From Taibaiella sp047605615 (lineage in GTDB: Bacteria; Bacteroidota; Bacteroidia; Chitinophagales; Chitinophagaceae), in the NCBI GenBank assembly GCA_047605615.1, contig JASGFI010000045.1:1-18951 (forward strand): a DNA stretch of 18,951 nucleotides, in the 5' to 3' direction. Positions within the stretch are counted from its first letter, which is position 1; the number at the start of each line of letters is the position of its first letter. Below the pieces are notes generated by a model. The model saw only the letters and a list, made by a program, of their open reading frames with translations, did no database searches and was not told the origin of the DNA. The position numbers and the translations under genes were made by a program. Shown here piece after piece: positions 6,710 to 14,623 of this stretch.

Positions 6710-6762
6710 GTATCCGGCAGCACCACTAATTATTAAAAAAAGAGCACCCTCGGCTTTATTTT

Positions 6763-8163
6763 ATGAAAAAATTCCTCGACGAAAATTTCTTGCTGGAAAA
6801 TGGGACGGCCATAAAGCTATACCATGACTACGCAAAACAAATGCCCATCATTGACTACCACTGCCACCTGTCGCCCGAACAAATAGCCAACGATTACCAA
6901 TTCCAAAATATAACCCAGGCATGGCTCTACGGCGACCATTACAAGTGGCGGGCCATGCGTACCAACGGCGTGGACGAAAAATTCATTACCGGCAAGGCCG
7001 GCGATGCCGAAAAATTCGACGCCTGGGCGCAAACCGTACCCTATACCCTGCGCAACCCCTTGTACCATTGGACGCATTTGGAACTGCAACGTTATTTCGA
7101 CATCCACGAAGTATTGAATGGCGAAAACGCCGCCAAGATATACGAACAGGCTTCGGCCCAAATAGCCCGGAAGGAATACAGCGTACGCGGTCTTTTGCAA
7201 AAAATGAACGTAAAAATCGTGTGTACCACCGATGACCCCATTGACGATTTGCGTTTTCACCGCCAATTTAGGAATGAAAATACGGAGTTGAAAATGTACC
7301 CGGCATGGCGACCCGATGCAGCCATGAACGTGGACGATGCCGAAAAATTCAACACCTACGCAAACAAGCTGGCCGCAGTTACCGGCAGCGAGGTGCCTAC
7401 ATTCGGCAGCTATTTGGCCGCCTTGAAATCGAGGCACGACTATTTCGCCGAAAACGGTTGCACGCTCAGCGACCATGGTTTGGAACAAATCTACGCCGAA
7501 GATTTTACCGAAGACCAGGTGGCCGCCATATATGCCAAAATCCGCGGTGGCGCGGCTTTGAGCCTGGCCGAAAATGTCGTATTCAAGTCGGCCATGTTGT
7601 ACCATTTCGCTATTTGGGATGCGGAAAAAGGCTGGGTGCAACAGTTTCACCTTGGCGCCTTGCGCAACAACAATACCCGCATGTTGAGCCAACTGGGCCC
7701 CGACACGGGTTGGGATTCCATAGGCGATTTTGGGCAAGGAAAGGCCATGTCCACGTTCCTGAACAAGCTCGACACCGAAAACAAACTAACCAAAACCATC
7801 CTATACAACCTCAACCCCGCCGACAATGAATTGATGGCCACCATGATTGGCAATTTCAACGACGGCTCTACGCCCGGCAAAGTACAATGGGGCTCGGGTT
7901 GGTGGTTCCTGGACCAAAAAGACGGCATGACCAAACAGCTCAACACCCTGTCCAACATGGGTTTGCTCAGCCGCTTTGTGGGCATGCTTACCGATTCGCG
8001 CAGCTTCCTGTCGTTTCCAAGGCACGAGTACTTCCGTAGGATATTGTGCAATTTGTTCGGCACGGAGATAGAAAACGGCGAACTGCCCAACGATACAGCC
8101 TGGATAGGCAAAGTAATCCAAGATATATGCTACAACAATGCCAAGAATTATTTTGGCTGGTAA
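6763..8163 (+). CDS. uxaC: Uronate (glucuronate/galacturonate) isomerase
   Basis: It converts D-glucuronate to D-fructuronate and D-galacturonate to D-tagaturonate in the cytoplasm, the entry step of hexuronate breakdown. It has 466 residues, the usual length for the amidohydrolase-superfamily uronate isomerases. The metal-binding H33-C-H35 lies in IDYHCHLSPEQIA. Other family motifs are VCTTDDPIDDLRFH, FHLGALRNNNTRM, GSGWWFLDQKDGM, and MLTDSRSF with the late Asp411. The operon order is uxaC, kduD, kduI, kdgK, eda, exuT, and this is its first gene. The start follows a long structured leader and has no strong Shine-Dalgarno, which is common in Bacteroidota. Confidence 0.95.
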   Translation: MKKFLDENFLLENGTAIKLYHDYAKQMPIIDYHCHLSPEQIANDYQFQNITQAWLYGDHYKWRAMRTNGVDEKFITGKAGDAEKFDAWAQTVPYTLRNPLYHWTHLELQRYFDIHEVLNGENAAKIYEQASAQIARKEYSVRGLLQKMNVKIVCTTDDPIDDLRFHRQFRNENTELKMYPAWRPDAAMNVDDAEKFNTYANKLAAVTGSEVPTFGSYLAALKSRHDYFAENGCTLSDHGLEQIYAEDFTEDQVAAIYAKIRGGAALSLAENVVFKSAMLYHFAIWDAEKGWVQQFHLGALRNNNTRMLSQLGPDTGWDSIGDFGQGKAMSTFLNKLDTENKLTKTILYNLNPADNELMATMIGNFNDGSTPGKVQWGSGWWFLDQKDGMTKQLNTLSNMGLLSRFVGMLTDSRSFLSFPRHEYFRRILCNLFGTEIENGELPNDTAWIGKVIQDICYNNAKNYFGW

Positions 8164-8247
8164 GCCACGCATAGCCCCTTGTCTGTTTCTTCTTTAAGCC
8201 AAAATAGGTAAATACTCACTGAATTTTTTTTAAAAGTGCCACGCTAT

Positions 8248-8278
8248 TTGGTTGGTTCGCAAGATATCCGTAACCTTG
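8248..8278 (+). promoter_or_regulatory. Candidate internal promoter before kduD
   Basis: TTG (8248-8250), 20 bases, and TAACCTTG (8271-8278) match the Bacteroidota consensus with one mismatch, 24 bases ahead of the kduD ATG. It sits in a 139-bp gap after uxaC that otherwise shows nothing distinctive. Confidence 0.3.
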
Positions 8279-8302
8279 ACAAATGACATTACCCGATAAA
8301 AG

Positions 8303-9067
8303 ATGAATCATCTATTCGACCTCACCGGCAAAACAGCAATAGTAACAGGCGGCAACAAAGGCATAGGCAAAGGCATGGCATTGGGGCTGGCCGAGGCCGG
8401 TGCCGACATAATAGTGGTGTCTGCCACCGTGCCCCTGCAAGGCAGCGACGTAGAAAAAGGAATAGTGGCCTTGGGGCGCAAGTTCAAGGCCTACCAGGCC
8501 AACTTGTCCGACCGCCAGGCGGTATATGCCTTCATAAAGCAGGTGTTGGAAGAAAACGAACGCATAGACATTTTGGTCAACAACGCCGGAACCATATTGC
8601 GCAAGCCTGCGGCCGAACACCCCGATGAATTTTGGGACAATGTATTGGCCTTGAACTTGGACACCCCGTTTGTTTTGGCGCGTGAATTTGGCAAACACAT
8701 GATAGAAAAAGGTGGCGGCAAAATAATTTTCACTTGTTCGCTGCTGACCTTCCAAGGTGGCATAAACGTACCCGGCTATGCGGCCAGCAAGGGCGCATTG
8801 GGTAGTTTGGTAAAGGCACTCGCCAACGAATGGGCCACCAAAAACATCAACGTGAACGGCATAGCACCCGGTTACATAGCCACCGACAACACTACCGCCT
8901 TGCGCAACGACGAAAGCCGGGCCAAGTCCATATTGGAACGCATACCGGCAGGCCGCTGGGGCGAACCCGAAGATTTTAAAGGCCCCACCGTGTTCTTGGC
9001 CTCCAATGCGGGAAACTATGTCAACGGCACCATCCTTACCGTGGATGGCGGCTGGATGGGGAGGTAG
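8303..9067 (+). CDS. kduD: 2-dehydro-3-deoxy-D-gluconate 5-dehydrogenase (SDR family)
   Basis: An NAD-dependent short-chain dehydrogenase that reduces 2,5-diketo-3-deoxygluconate to KDG, the step after KduI. It has 254 residues. The cofactor motif is T15-GGNKGIG and the structural motif is NNAG at 93-96. The catalytic residues are Ser146 (FTCSLLTFQGG) and Y159-AASK163. The N-terminus (LFDLTGKTAIVTGG) and the C-terminus (GNYVNGTILTVDGGWMGR) are KduD-like. SDR substrate calls are soft in general, but the adjacent kduI makes this one firm. A 2-deoxygluconate 3-dehydrogenase would look similar. The gap to kduI is 162 bp. Confidence 0.9.
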   Translation: MNHLFDLTGKTAIVTGGNKGIGKGMALGLAEAGADIIVVSATVPLQGSDVEKGIVALGRKFKAYQANLSDRQAVYAFIKQVLEENERIDILVNNAGTILRKPAAEHPDEFWDNVLALNLDTPFVLAREFGKHMIEKGGGKIIFTCSLLTFQGGINVPGYAASKGALGSLVKALANEWATKNINVNGIAPGYIATDNTTALRNDESRAKSILERIPAGRWGEPEDFKGPTVFLASNAGNYVNGTILTVDGGWMGR

Positions 9068-9076
9068 ATTTTTTTA

Positions 9077-9102
9077 GATGTTGGATGTTGGATTTGGATT
9101 TG
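9077..9102 (+). repeat. Short tandem repeats after kduD
   Basis: Two copies of GATGTTG are followed directly by two copies of GATTTG. The rest of the 162-bp gap before kduI is G-rich and shows no clear promoter or terminator. Confidence 0.4.
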
Positions 9103-9229
9103 GAACAGTGTACCAATATTTTTTTGGGGGCAGAAAAACACCACGATAGCTGGTAGTTTGTGGGGGGCGAAAGTGGTGGCAAACATTGACAACGCAAGTA
9201 TTTAAAAATAGCACAGAAAACACCATACG

Positions 9230-10060
9230 ATGGAAATTAGGTTTGAACACAGCAAGAAAGAAGTGAGCCGCATGACTACCAAAGAACTGCGCGATGCTTT
9301 CCTGCTGACCGGGTTAATGAAAGAAGACGAGGTAACTTATATCTATTCGCACTACGACCGACTGATAACCGGGGGCGTAAAGCCGGTAAATGCTGCCGTG
9401 GAATTGAAAAATCATCCCGAGTTGCGGGCGGAATATTTTTTGGAACGCAGGGAAATGGGCATCATAAACCTGGGTGGCGACGGCGTGGTTGAGGCAGACG
9501 GCGCAACTTTTGAACTGTACAAACAAAGCTGCCTGTACCTGGGCAAGGGTACCCAAAACGTAAGTTTCAAAAGCAAGGATGCTACCCGCCCGGCAGTATA
9601 TTTTTTGCTGTCGAGTACGGCACATGCGGTATATGAAAACCGTGTAATGCACAAGGAAGAAGCTTCGCCGGTAAACCTGGGTTCCGTGGAAACCAGCAAC
9701 AAACGCACTGTTTACAAATACATCCACCTGGAAGGCATACGCAGTTGCCAATTGGTCATGGGGCTTACGGTGTTGGAGCCGGGCAGCGTGTGGAACAGCA
9801 TACCTTGCCATACGCACACACGCCGCACGGAGGTGTACTGCTATTTTGACGTACCTGCCGACCAAAGGGTATTTCACTACATGGGCGAACCACAGGAAAC
9901 ACGCCATTTGGTGATGCAAAATTTTGAAGCCGTGGTATCGCCGCCATGGAGCGTACACTGCGGCAGCGGCACTTCCAATTATGGGTTTATATGGGCCATG
10001 GCCGGAGAAAACCAAGTGTATAGCGACATGGATGTGGTGGCCGTACCCGAAATGTTATAA
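9230..10060 (+). CDS. kduI: 5-dehydro-4-deoxy-D-glucuronate isomerase
   Basis: A zinc-dependent cupin isomerase that converts 5-keto-4-deoxyuronate, the product of polysaccharide lyase digestion of pectin or other uronate polymers, to 2,5-diketo-3-deoxygluconate. It has 276 residues, the same scale as the E. coli enzyme. The metal ligands are visible as H194, H196 and E201 in IPCHTHTRRTEVYCYF and H243 in SPPWSVHCGSGTSNYGFIWA. The N-terminal domain carries INLGGDGVVEADG and YLGKGTQNVSF. E. coli KduI and KduD have also been reported to assist glucuronate and galacturonate breakdown. The spacing to kdgK is 18 bp, so the two are surely co-transcribed. Confidence 0.96.
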   Translation: MEIRFEHSKKEVSRMTTKELRDAFLLTGLMKEDEVTYIYSHYDRLITGGVKPVNAAVELKNHPELRAEYFLERREMGIINLGGDGVVEADGATFELYKQSCLYLGKGTQNVSFKSKDATRPAVYFLLSSTAHAVYENRVMHKEEASPVNLGSVETSNKRTVYKYIHLEGIRSCQLVMGLTVLEPGSVWNSIPCHTHTRRTEVYCYFDVPADQRVFHYMGEPQETRHLVMQNFEAVVSPPWSVHCGSGTSNYGFIWAMAGENQVYSDMDVVAVPEML

Positions 10061-10078
10061 AAAGAAGGAAGGAAAGAA

Positions 10079-11086
10079 ATGAAGAAAATTTGTTGTTTCG
10101 GCGAAATACTGCTGCGCATTTCGCCACCGGATAACTGGATAGCCCAACAGGAACTGAAAGTGTATGTGGGCGGTGCCGAAGCCAATGTGGCTACGGCTTT
10201 GGGCAATTGGAACCTGCCCGTCAAGTATGTAACGGCCATGCCCGAAAATTACATAGGCCGCGACATAGAAAGCTACCTTTTGTCTAAAAATATAGCTACC
10301 GACGGCATAGCCTGGCAAGGCAACCGTGTGGGTACCTATTACATGACCCAAGGCGCCGACCTGAAACATGCAGGCGTAGTGTACGACAGATTTTTTTCTT
10401 CGTTTTACGACCTCAAACCCGGCGATGTAGATTGGCACAAAGTGCTGGAAGACGTATATTGGTTTCACTTCACCGCCATTAGCCCCGCCCTGAACGCCGA
10501 TGCGGCAGCCGTGTGCAAAGAAGCCTTGGAAGCCGCACGCAGCAAAGGCATAACCATATCGGTGGACTTGAATTACAGGGCCAAACTATGGAAATACGGC
10601 AAGCAACCCGTAGAGGTGATGCCCGACTTGGTACAGTACTGCGACGTAATCATGGGCAATATTTGGGCTGCCAACACCCTATTGGGCATTAGCTTGGACA
10701 AAGACGTGGAAACAATAGGCACGAAAGAAAATTACTTGGCCCATGCGCAAAGAACTTCGGAAGAAATAATGCGGCATTTCCCAAAATGCAAAACCTTGGC
10801 CTACACTTTCCGTTTCGATGCGGCACCCGGCGGTATCAAGTACTATGCGGCATTGTACCATGGCGCAGCCATGCACGTATCGCCCGAATTTGCGCTGCCA
10901 AACGTGGTGGACAAGGCGGGCAGCGGCGATTGCTTCATGGCGGGCCTTATCAGGGGCCTGCATTTGAACCATGCGCCGCAACAGATAATAGATTTTGCCG
11001 CCGCCGCCGCCTTGGGCAAATTGAGCGAGGTGGGCGATGCCAGCGCGCAAACCATAGAAGACGTAGAAAAAACATTAGCAAAATGA
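10079..11086 (+). CDS. kdgK: 2-keto-3-deoxygluconate kinase (PfkB family)
   Basis: It phosphorylates KDG to KDPG with ATP, feeding Eda. It has 335 residues with a ribokinase/PfkB fold. The sugar-binding N-terminal motif is YVGGAEANVATALG (about 29-42). The C-terminal PfkB signature is DKAGSGDCFMAGLIRG, whose second Asp (284) is the catalytic base in the position of the usual GAGD. The motif ISVDLNYRAKLW is typical of KDG kinases. GSGD in place of GAGD is a common variant in this group. Its stop overlaps the eda start as ATGA, which points to translational coupling. Confidence 0.92.
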   Translation: MKKICCFGEILLRISPPDNWIAQQELKVYVGGAEANVATALGNWNLPVKYVTAMPENYIGRDIESYLLSKNIATDGIAWQGNRVGTYYMTQGADLKHAGVVYDRFFSSFYDLKPGDVDWHKVLEDVYWFHFTAISPALNADAAAVCKEALEAARSKGITISVDLNYRAKLWKYGKQPVEVMPDLVQYCDVIMGNIWAANTLLGISLDKDVETIGTKENYLAHAQRTSEEIMRHFPKCKTLAYTFRFDAAPGGIKYYAALYHGAAMHVSPEFALPNVVDKAGSGDCFMAGLIRGLHLNHAPQQIIDFAAAAALGKLSEVGDASAQTIEDVEKTLAK

Positions 11087-11742
11087 CCAGCCAACAACAG
11101 TCAACGCTCGATACGATATTGAAGCAAAAAATGCTTCCGCTTTATTTCAACGAAAGCAAAGAAGTAAGCATAGAAGTACTAAAGGCACTATACGCAGCCG
11201 GCATACGCACGGTAGAATATACTAACCGCGGGGCGGCAGCCTTGGAAAATTTCAAGGCAATGGTGGCCTTGCGCAACGAATCGCTGGAGGGCCTGCAATT
11301 GGGCATAGGCACCATAAAAACAGTGGCCGACGCCAAGGCTTTCTTGGAAGCCGGTGCCGATTACATAATATCCCCCGCATTGATACCCGATGTCATTAAA
11401 TTTACGCAAGGGCAAGGCAAGTTGGCCGTACCCGGCTGCCTAACGCCCTCCGAGATAGTAGCCGCCGAACAATTAGGCGTAAAATTTCTTAAATTGTTCC
11501 CCGGCAACCTCATAGGGCCGGGTTATGTAAGTGCTATCAAAGATTTGTTTCCCGAACTGTATTTCATGCCTACCGGCGGGGTGGACACCACCAAGGAGAG
11601 CATCAAATCTTGGTTCGATGCAGGTGTGGTGGCAGTAGGCATGGGCAGCAAACTGGTAAGCAAGGAACGGATGCAGGGCCAAGATTATGCAGGAATAAAA
11701 AAGGCTACGGAAGCAGTGGCCGCCATTATAGAATCTATCTAA
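11083..11742 (+). CDS. eda: 2-dehydro-3-deoxyphosphogluconate (KDPG) aldolase
   Basis: A class I aldolase that cleaves KDPG to pyruvate and glyceraldehyde-3-phosphate, the last step of the pathway. The start at 11083 (ATGACCAGCCAACAACAG) gives 219 residues. Longer open frames upstream in the same phase lie inside kdgK and are not real. The general-base Glu45 is in GIRTVEYTNRGA and the Schiff-base Lys137 is in GVKFLKLFPGN, both at family positions. Other motifs are GIGTIKT and MPTGGVD. It follows kdgK with a 4-base overlap and precedes exuT by 18 bp. A KDPGal aldolase is possible but less likely without a galactonate gene set. Confidence 0.93.
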   Translation: MTSQQQSTLDTILKQKMLPLYFNESKEVSIEVLKALYAAGIRTVEYTNRGAAALENFKAMVALRNESLEGLQLGIGTIKTVADAKAFLEAGADYIISPALIPDVIKFTQGQGKLAVPGCLTPSEIVAAEQLGVKFLKLFPGNLIGPGYVSAIKDLFPELYFMPTGGVDTTKESIKSWFDAGVVAVGMGSKLVSKERMQGQDYAGIKKATEAVAAIIESI

Positions 11743-11760
11743 AAAAACTACGCAAACACT

Positions 11761-13212
11761 ATGGAATATAACGGAAAAAAGATGACCGGTTTTCGCTGGG
11801 TTATCTGCGGCATGTTGTTTTTTGCCACTACCATCAACTATATGGACAGGCAAGTACTTTCCCTCACATGGAAAGATTTTATAGTACCCGAATTTCATTG
11901 GAACAACAATGATTATGGTACCATTACTGCCGTTTTTTCGCTCGTGTACGCCTTTGCCATGTTGTTTGCGGGCAAGTTTGTAGATAAGTTGGATACCAAG
12001 AAAGGATTTCTTTGGGCCATTGGCGTATGGTCGCTGGGCGCATGTTTACATGCGTTTTGCGGCATAGCCACCGGTGGCGTGGTTACGGGTTCGTGGTTGG
12101 CCAGTTTTGAAGGGGCAAAAGACTCCTTGGCCACCGTGGGCGACATAGGCAGGATAGCCAGCGTGAGCGTAACCTTGTTCATAGTGGCGCGTATAGTATT
12201 GGCCGTGGGCGAGGCCGGCAACTTTCCGGCTGCCATTAAGGCCACGGCGGAATATTTTCCCAAGAAAGACCGTGGGTTCGCCACCAGCATCTTCAACGCA
12301 GGGGCTACCATCGGCGCGCTGTTGGCCCCCATAACCATTCCATTCATTGCCAAGGCTTACGGCTGGGAAATGTCGTTTATCATTATTGGCGGCTTGGGCT
12401 TTCTGTGGATGGCCGTTTGGATTTTCATATACAAGAAACCGGAAGAACACCATAGGGTCAACGAGGCCGAATTGCGCTATATACAACAAGACGATGCAGA
12501 ACTATTGGCTGCAGAAGCTACTACGGAAAGGGCAATCAAGCAATCGGGCATCTCTTTCGGCAAGGCTTTTAAATACCGCCAAACTTGGGCATTTGCGGTA
12601 GGGAAATTCATGACCGACGGCGTATGGTGGTTCTACCTGTTTTGGACACCTGCTTATTTAAGTTCGGTGTACAATCTGGACTCGACCCAAAGCGCACCGT
12701 ATATTTTTACCCTTTACCTCATTACCCTGCTCTCCATTATAGGCGGGTGGCTGCCCACTTATTTTGTAACCAGGCAACAAATGAACCCCTATGCCGGCCG
12801 CATGAAGGCCATGCTTATTTTTGCTTTCTTCCCCTTGTTGGCTTTGGTGGCGCAACCCTTGGGTAAGCATTCCATTTGGCTGCCCGTTGTCATCATAGGC
12901 ATAGCCGGCGCCGCGCACCAAAGTTGGAGTGCCAATATATTTTCGACCATAGGCGACATGTTTCCCAAAAAGGCCATTGGCACCATAACGGGTATCGGTG
13001 GCATGGCGGGCGGCATCGGCTCGTTTTTCATCAACAAAGGCTCCGGTGTGCTGTTTGACTACGCCGCCAAAACCAATATGGAAGTATTGGGTTTCAAGGG
13101 CATAGAAGCCGGTTACTTCATTATTTTCTGCCTTTGTGCGGTGGCTTATCTGATTGGTTGGGTTATCATGAAAAGTTTGGTACCCAAATACAGTCCTATT
13201 ACAGATTTATAG
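11761..13212 (+). CDS. exuT: Hexuronate transporter, MFS (anion:cation symporter family)
   Basis: An inner-membrane proton symporter expected to import glucuronate and galacturonate. It has 483 residues and about 12 membrane segments. The first segment ends NYMDRQVLS. The loop GKFVDKLDTKKG is the MFS A-motif equivalent. The family signature is GEAGNFPAAIKATAEYFPKK followed by DRGFATSIFNAGATIGALLAP. Residues about 101-135 form an extra Gly/Ser-rich stretch between segments 3 and 4 that E. coli ExuT lacks. Being last in the operon with the catabolic genes supports a uronate substrate. An unsaturated uronate or its diketo form could also be carried. Confidence 0.88.
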   Translation: MEYNGKKMTGFRWVICGMLFFATTINYMDRQVLSLTWKDFIVPEFHWNNNDYGTITAVFSLVYAFAMLFAGKFVDKLDTKKGFLWAIGVWSLGACLHAFCGIATGGVVTGSWLASFEGAKDSLATVGDIGRIASVSVTLFIVARIVLAVGEAGNFPAAIKATAEYFPKKDRGFATSIFNAGATIGALLAPITIPFIAKAYGWEMSFIIIGGLGFLWMAVWIFIYKKPEEHHRVNEAELRYIQQDDAELLAAEATTERAIKQSGISFGKAFKYRQTWAFAVGKFMTDGVWWFYLFWTPAYLSSVYNLDSTQSAPYIFTLYLITLLSIIGGWLPTYFVTRQQMNPYAGRMKAMLIFAFFPLLALVAQPLGKHSIWLPVVIIGIAGAAHQSWSANIFSTIGDMFPKKAIGTITGIGGMAGGIGSFFINKGSGVLFDYAAKTNMEVLGFKGIEAGYFIIFCLCAVAYLIGWVIMKSLVPKYSPITDL

Positions 13213-13233
13213 GACGATATTCAATGATTTGGA

Positions 13234-13303
13234 GGTGTCATTCTGAACGAGACGAAGTACAGTGAAGAATCTCAGAGATTCCTCCTGTCGTCGGAATGAC
13301 ATT
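13234..13303. repeat. Palindromic intergenic repeat of about 68 bp (REP/MITE-like)
   Basis: Outer arms TGTCATTC (13236-13243) and GAATGACA (13294-13301) continue inward with similar sequence. A central palindrome, GAATCTC-A-GAGATTC, completes the hairpin. Elements starting GTCATTCTGAACGA or GTCATTCCGACGA are a widespread class of intergenic palindromes in Bacteroidota genomes. It lies between exuT and the operon terminator. Confidence 0.65.
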
Positions 13304-13331
13304 TTAAACAGGTTTAACTATACCATTTACC

Positions 13332-13369
13332 AAAAATAGTTGCGCCCCGCAGGGGCGCAACTATTTTTT
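13332..13369 (+). terminator. Intrinsic terminator of the uronate operon
   Basis: A perfect 17-bp stem (13332-13348 with 13352-13368) closes on the 3-base loop GCA, with six T residues (13364-13369) at the end of the right arm. It is the strongest terminator in the window, 120 bp after the exuT stop. Confidence 0.88.
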
Positions 13370-13403
13370 ATTTCATGGCAACAGTTAGCCACAAGCTATT
13401 TGT

Positions 13404-13411
13404 TACCTTTG
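13404..13411 (+). promoter_or_regulatory. -7 element of the cystathionine enzyme gene
   Basis: TACCTTTG matches TAnnTTTG exactly and lies 26 bases before the ATG at 13438. A GTTAG sequence about 20 bases upstream is a weak match to the TTG box. Confidence 0.5.
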
Positions 13412-13437
13412 CGGGGTTTTAATTTCAACAAATCCAA

Positions 13438-14592
13438 ATGACGGATAATCAATATAAAATTGGCACCAAGTTCATACACGCCGGGGTAGAGCCAGACCCT
13501 GCTACCGGTGCCATAATGACACCCATTTACCAAACCTCCACCTACGTGCAGGCAGCACCGGGGCAGCACAAAGGTTATGAATATGCCCGTACCCAAAACC
13601 CCACCCGCGATGCGCTGCAAAGTGCGCTTGCGGCCATAGAAAACGGCAGGCACGGGCTTTGCTTTGGCAGCGGCATGGCCGCCACCGATGCGGTAATGCG
13701 GCTTTTGTTGCCCGGCGACGAGGTGGTAGTGTCCAACGATTTGTATGGCGGCACTTACCGTATTTTCACCAAGGTATTTGCCCAATACGGCATCAAGTTC
13801 CGGTTTGTGTCGATGCAAGACGCAGCCAATGTGGAGCAATACCTTACGCCCAACACTAAGATGATATGGGTAGAAACGCCCACCAATCCGCTGCTGAACA
13901 TCATAGACATAGAAGCCGTAAGTGCCATAGGCAAACGGAAGGGTGCAATGGTCGTGGTGGACAATACTTTTGCCTCGCCCTACCTGCAAAACCCGCTGGA
14001 TTGGGGCGCCGACATAGTGGTACATTCGGCCACCAAATATCTGGGGGGCCATAGCGACGTGGTGCATGGTTGCGTCATTACCAACCACGACAGCACGGCG
14101 GAACAATTGAAGTTTATCCAAAACAGTTGCGGCGCAGTACCCGGCCCGCACGATTGCTGGTTGGTGCTTAGGGGCATCAAGACCTTGCATGTGCGCATGG
14201 ACAGGCATTGCGAAAATGGCGAAAAAGTAGCCCATTTCCTTCGCAACCATCCCAAGGTGGACAAGGTGTATTGGGTTGGCTTTACCGACCACCCCAACCA
14301 TGACATTGCCAAAAAACAAATGCGCGGATTTGGCGGCATGATTTCTTTTGTGTTGAAGGAAGATAATATTGAAGCCGCCACGAACGTTTTGAAGGCAACC
14401 AAATTGTTTGCCTTGGCCGAGTCGCTGGGCGGCGTAGAGTCGCTCATCGGGCATCCGGCCACTATGACCCACGGTTCCATACCTCGCGAAGAACGCATCA
14501 AGAATGGACTTTCCGATTCGCTGATACGCCTGAGCGTGGGCATAGAAGATGCGGGCGATTTGATGGAAGACTTAAAACAGGCAATAGGTTAG
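13438..14592 (+). CDS. Cystathionine gamma-synthase/lyase family protein
   Basis: A Cys/Met-metabolism PLP enzyme, cytoplasmic and normally tetrameric. It has 384 residues. The Schiff-base lysine is K200 in VVHSATKYLGGHSDVVHG. The phosphate-binding Tyr49 and Arg51 lie in YEYARTQNPTR, with further PLP-binding motifs at CFGSGMAATDAV and VETPTNPLLNI. The substrate end RLSVGIEDAGDLMEDL is typical. Cystathionine gamma-synthase (MetB) and gamma-lyase share all these motifs, and in Bacteroidota such enzymes are annotated both ways, so I do not choose a symbol. OstA follows after 31 bp, possibly in the same transcript, with no obvious functional link. Confidence 0.9.
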   Translation: MTDNQYKIGTKFIHAGVEPDPATGAIMTPIYQTSTYVQAAPGQHKGYEYARTQNPTRDALQSALAAIENGRHGLCFGSGMAATDAVMRLLLPGDEVVVSNDLYGGTYRIFTKVFAQYGIKFRFVSMQDAANVEQYLTPNTKMIWVETPTNPLLNIIDIEAVSAIGKRKGAMVVVDNTFASPYLQNPLDWGADIVVHSATKYLGGHSDVVHGCVITNHDSTAEQLKFIQNSCGAVPGPHDCWLVLRGIKTLHVRMDRHCENGEKVAHFLRNHPKVDKVYWVGFTDHPNHDIAKKQMRGFGGMISFVLKEDNIEAATNVLKATKLFALAESLGGVESLIGHPATMTHGSIPREERIKNGLSDSLIRLSVGIEDAGDLMEDLKQAIG

Positions 14593-14623
14593 CCGCCTGG
14601 ATATGCTTTATTAAAAGAGTGTT

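Noticed and set aside
6228..6726. Minus-strand frames of 152 and 100 residues in the gap before uxaC
   Set aside because: The translations look random (Cys/Asn/Phe-rich, no domain) and overlap the T9SS tail and the hairpin on the other strand, which explain the sequence better.
9314..10015. 233-residue minus-strand frame opposite kduI
   Set aside because: It is antisense to a gene with all its metal ligands intact and has no recognisable domain.
10786..11082. N-terminal extension of the aldolase frame by 99 codons
   Set aside because: It lies inside kdgK in another frame and is basic, low-quality sequence. The family start fits ATG at 11083 with ATGA coupling.
13396..14472. 358-residue minus-strand frame opposite the cystathionine enzyme
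   Set aside because: Long antisense frames arise here from codon bias. The plus strand has every PLP-enzyme motif.
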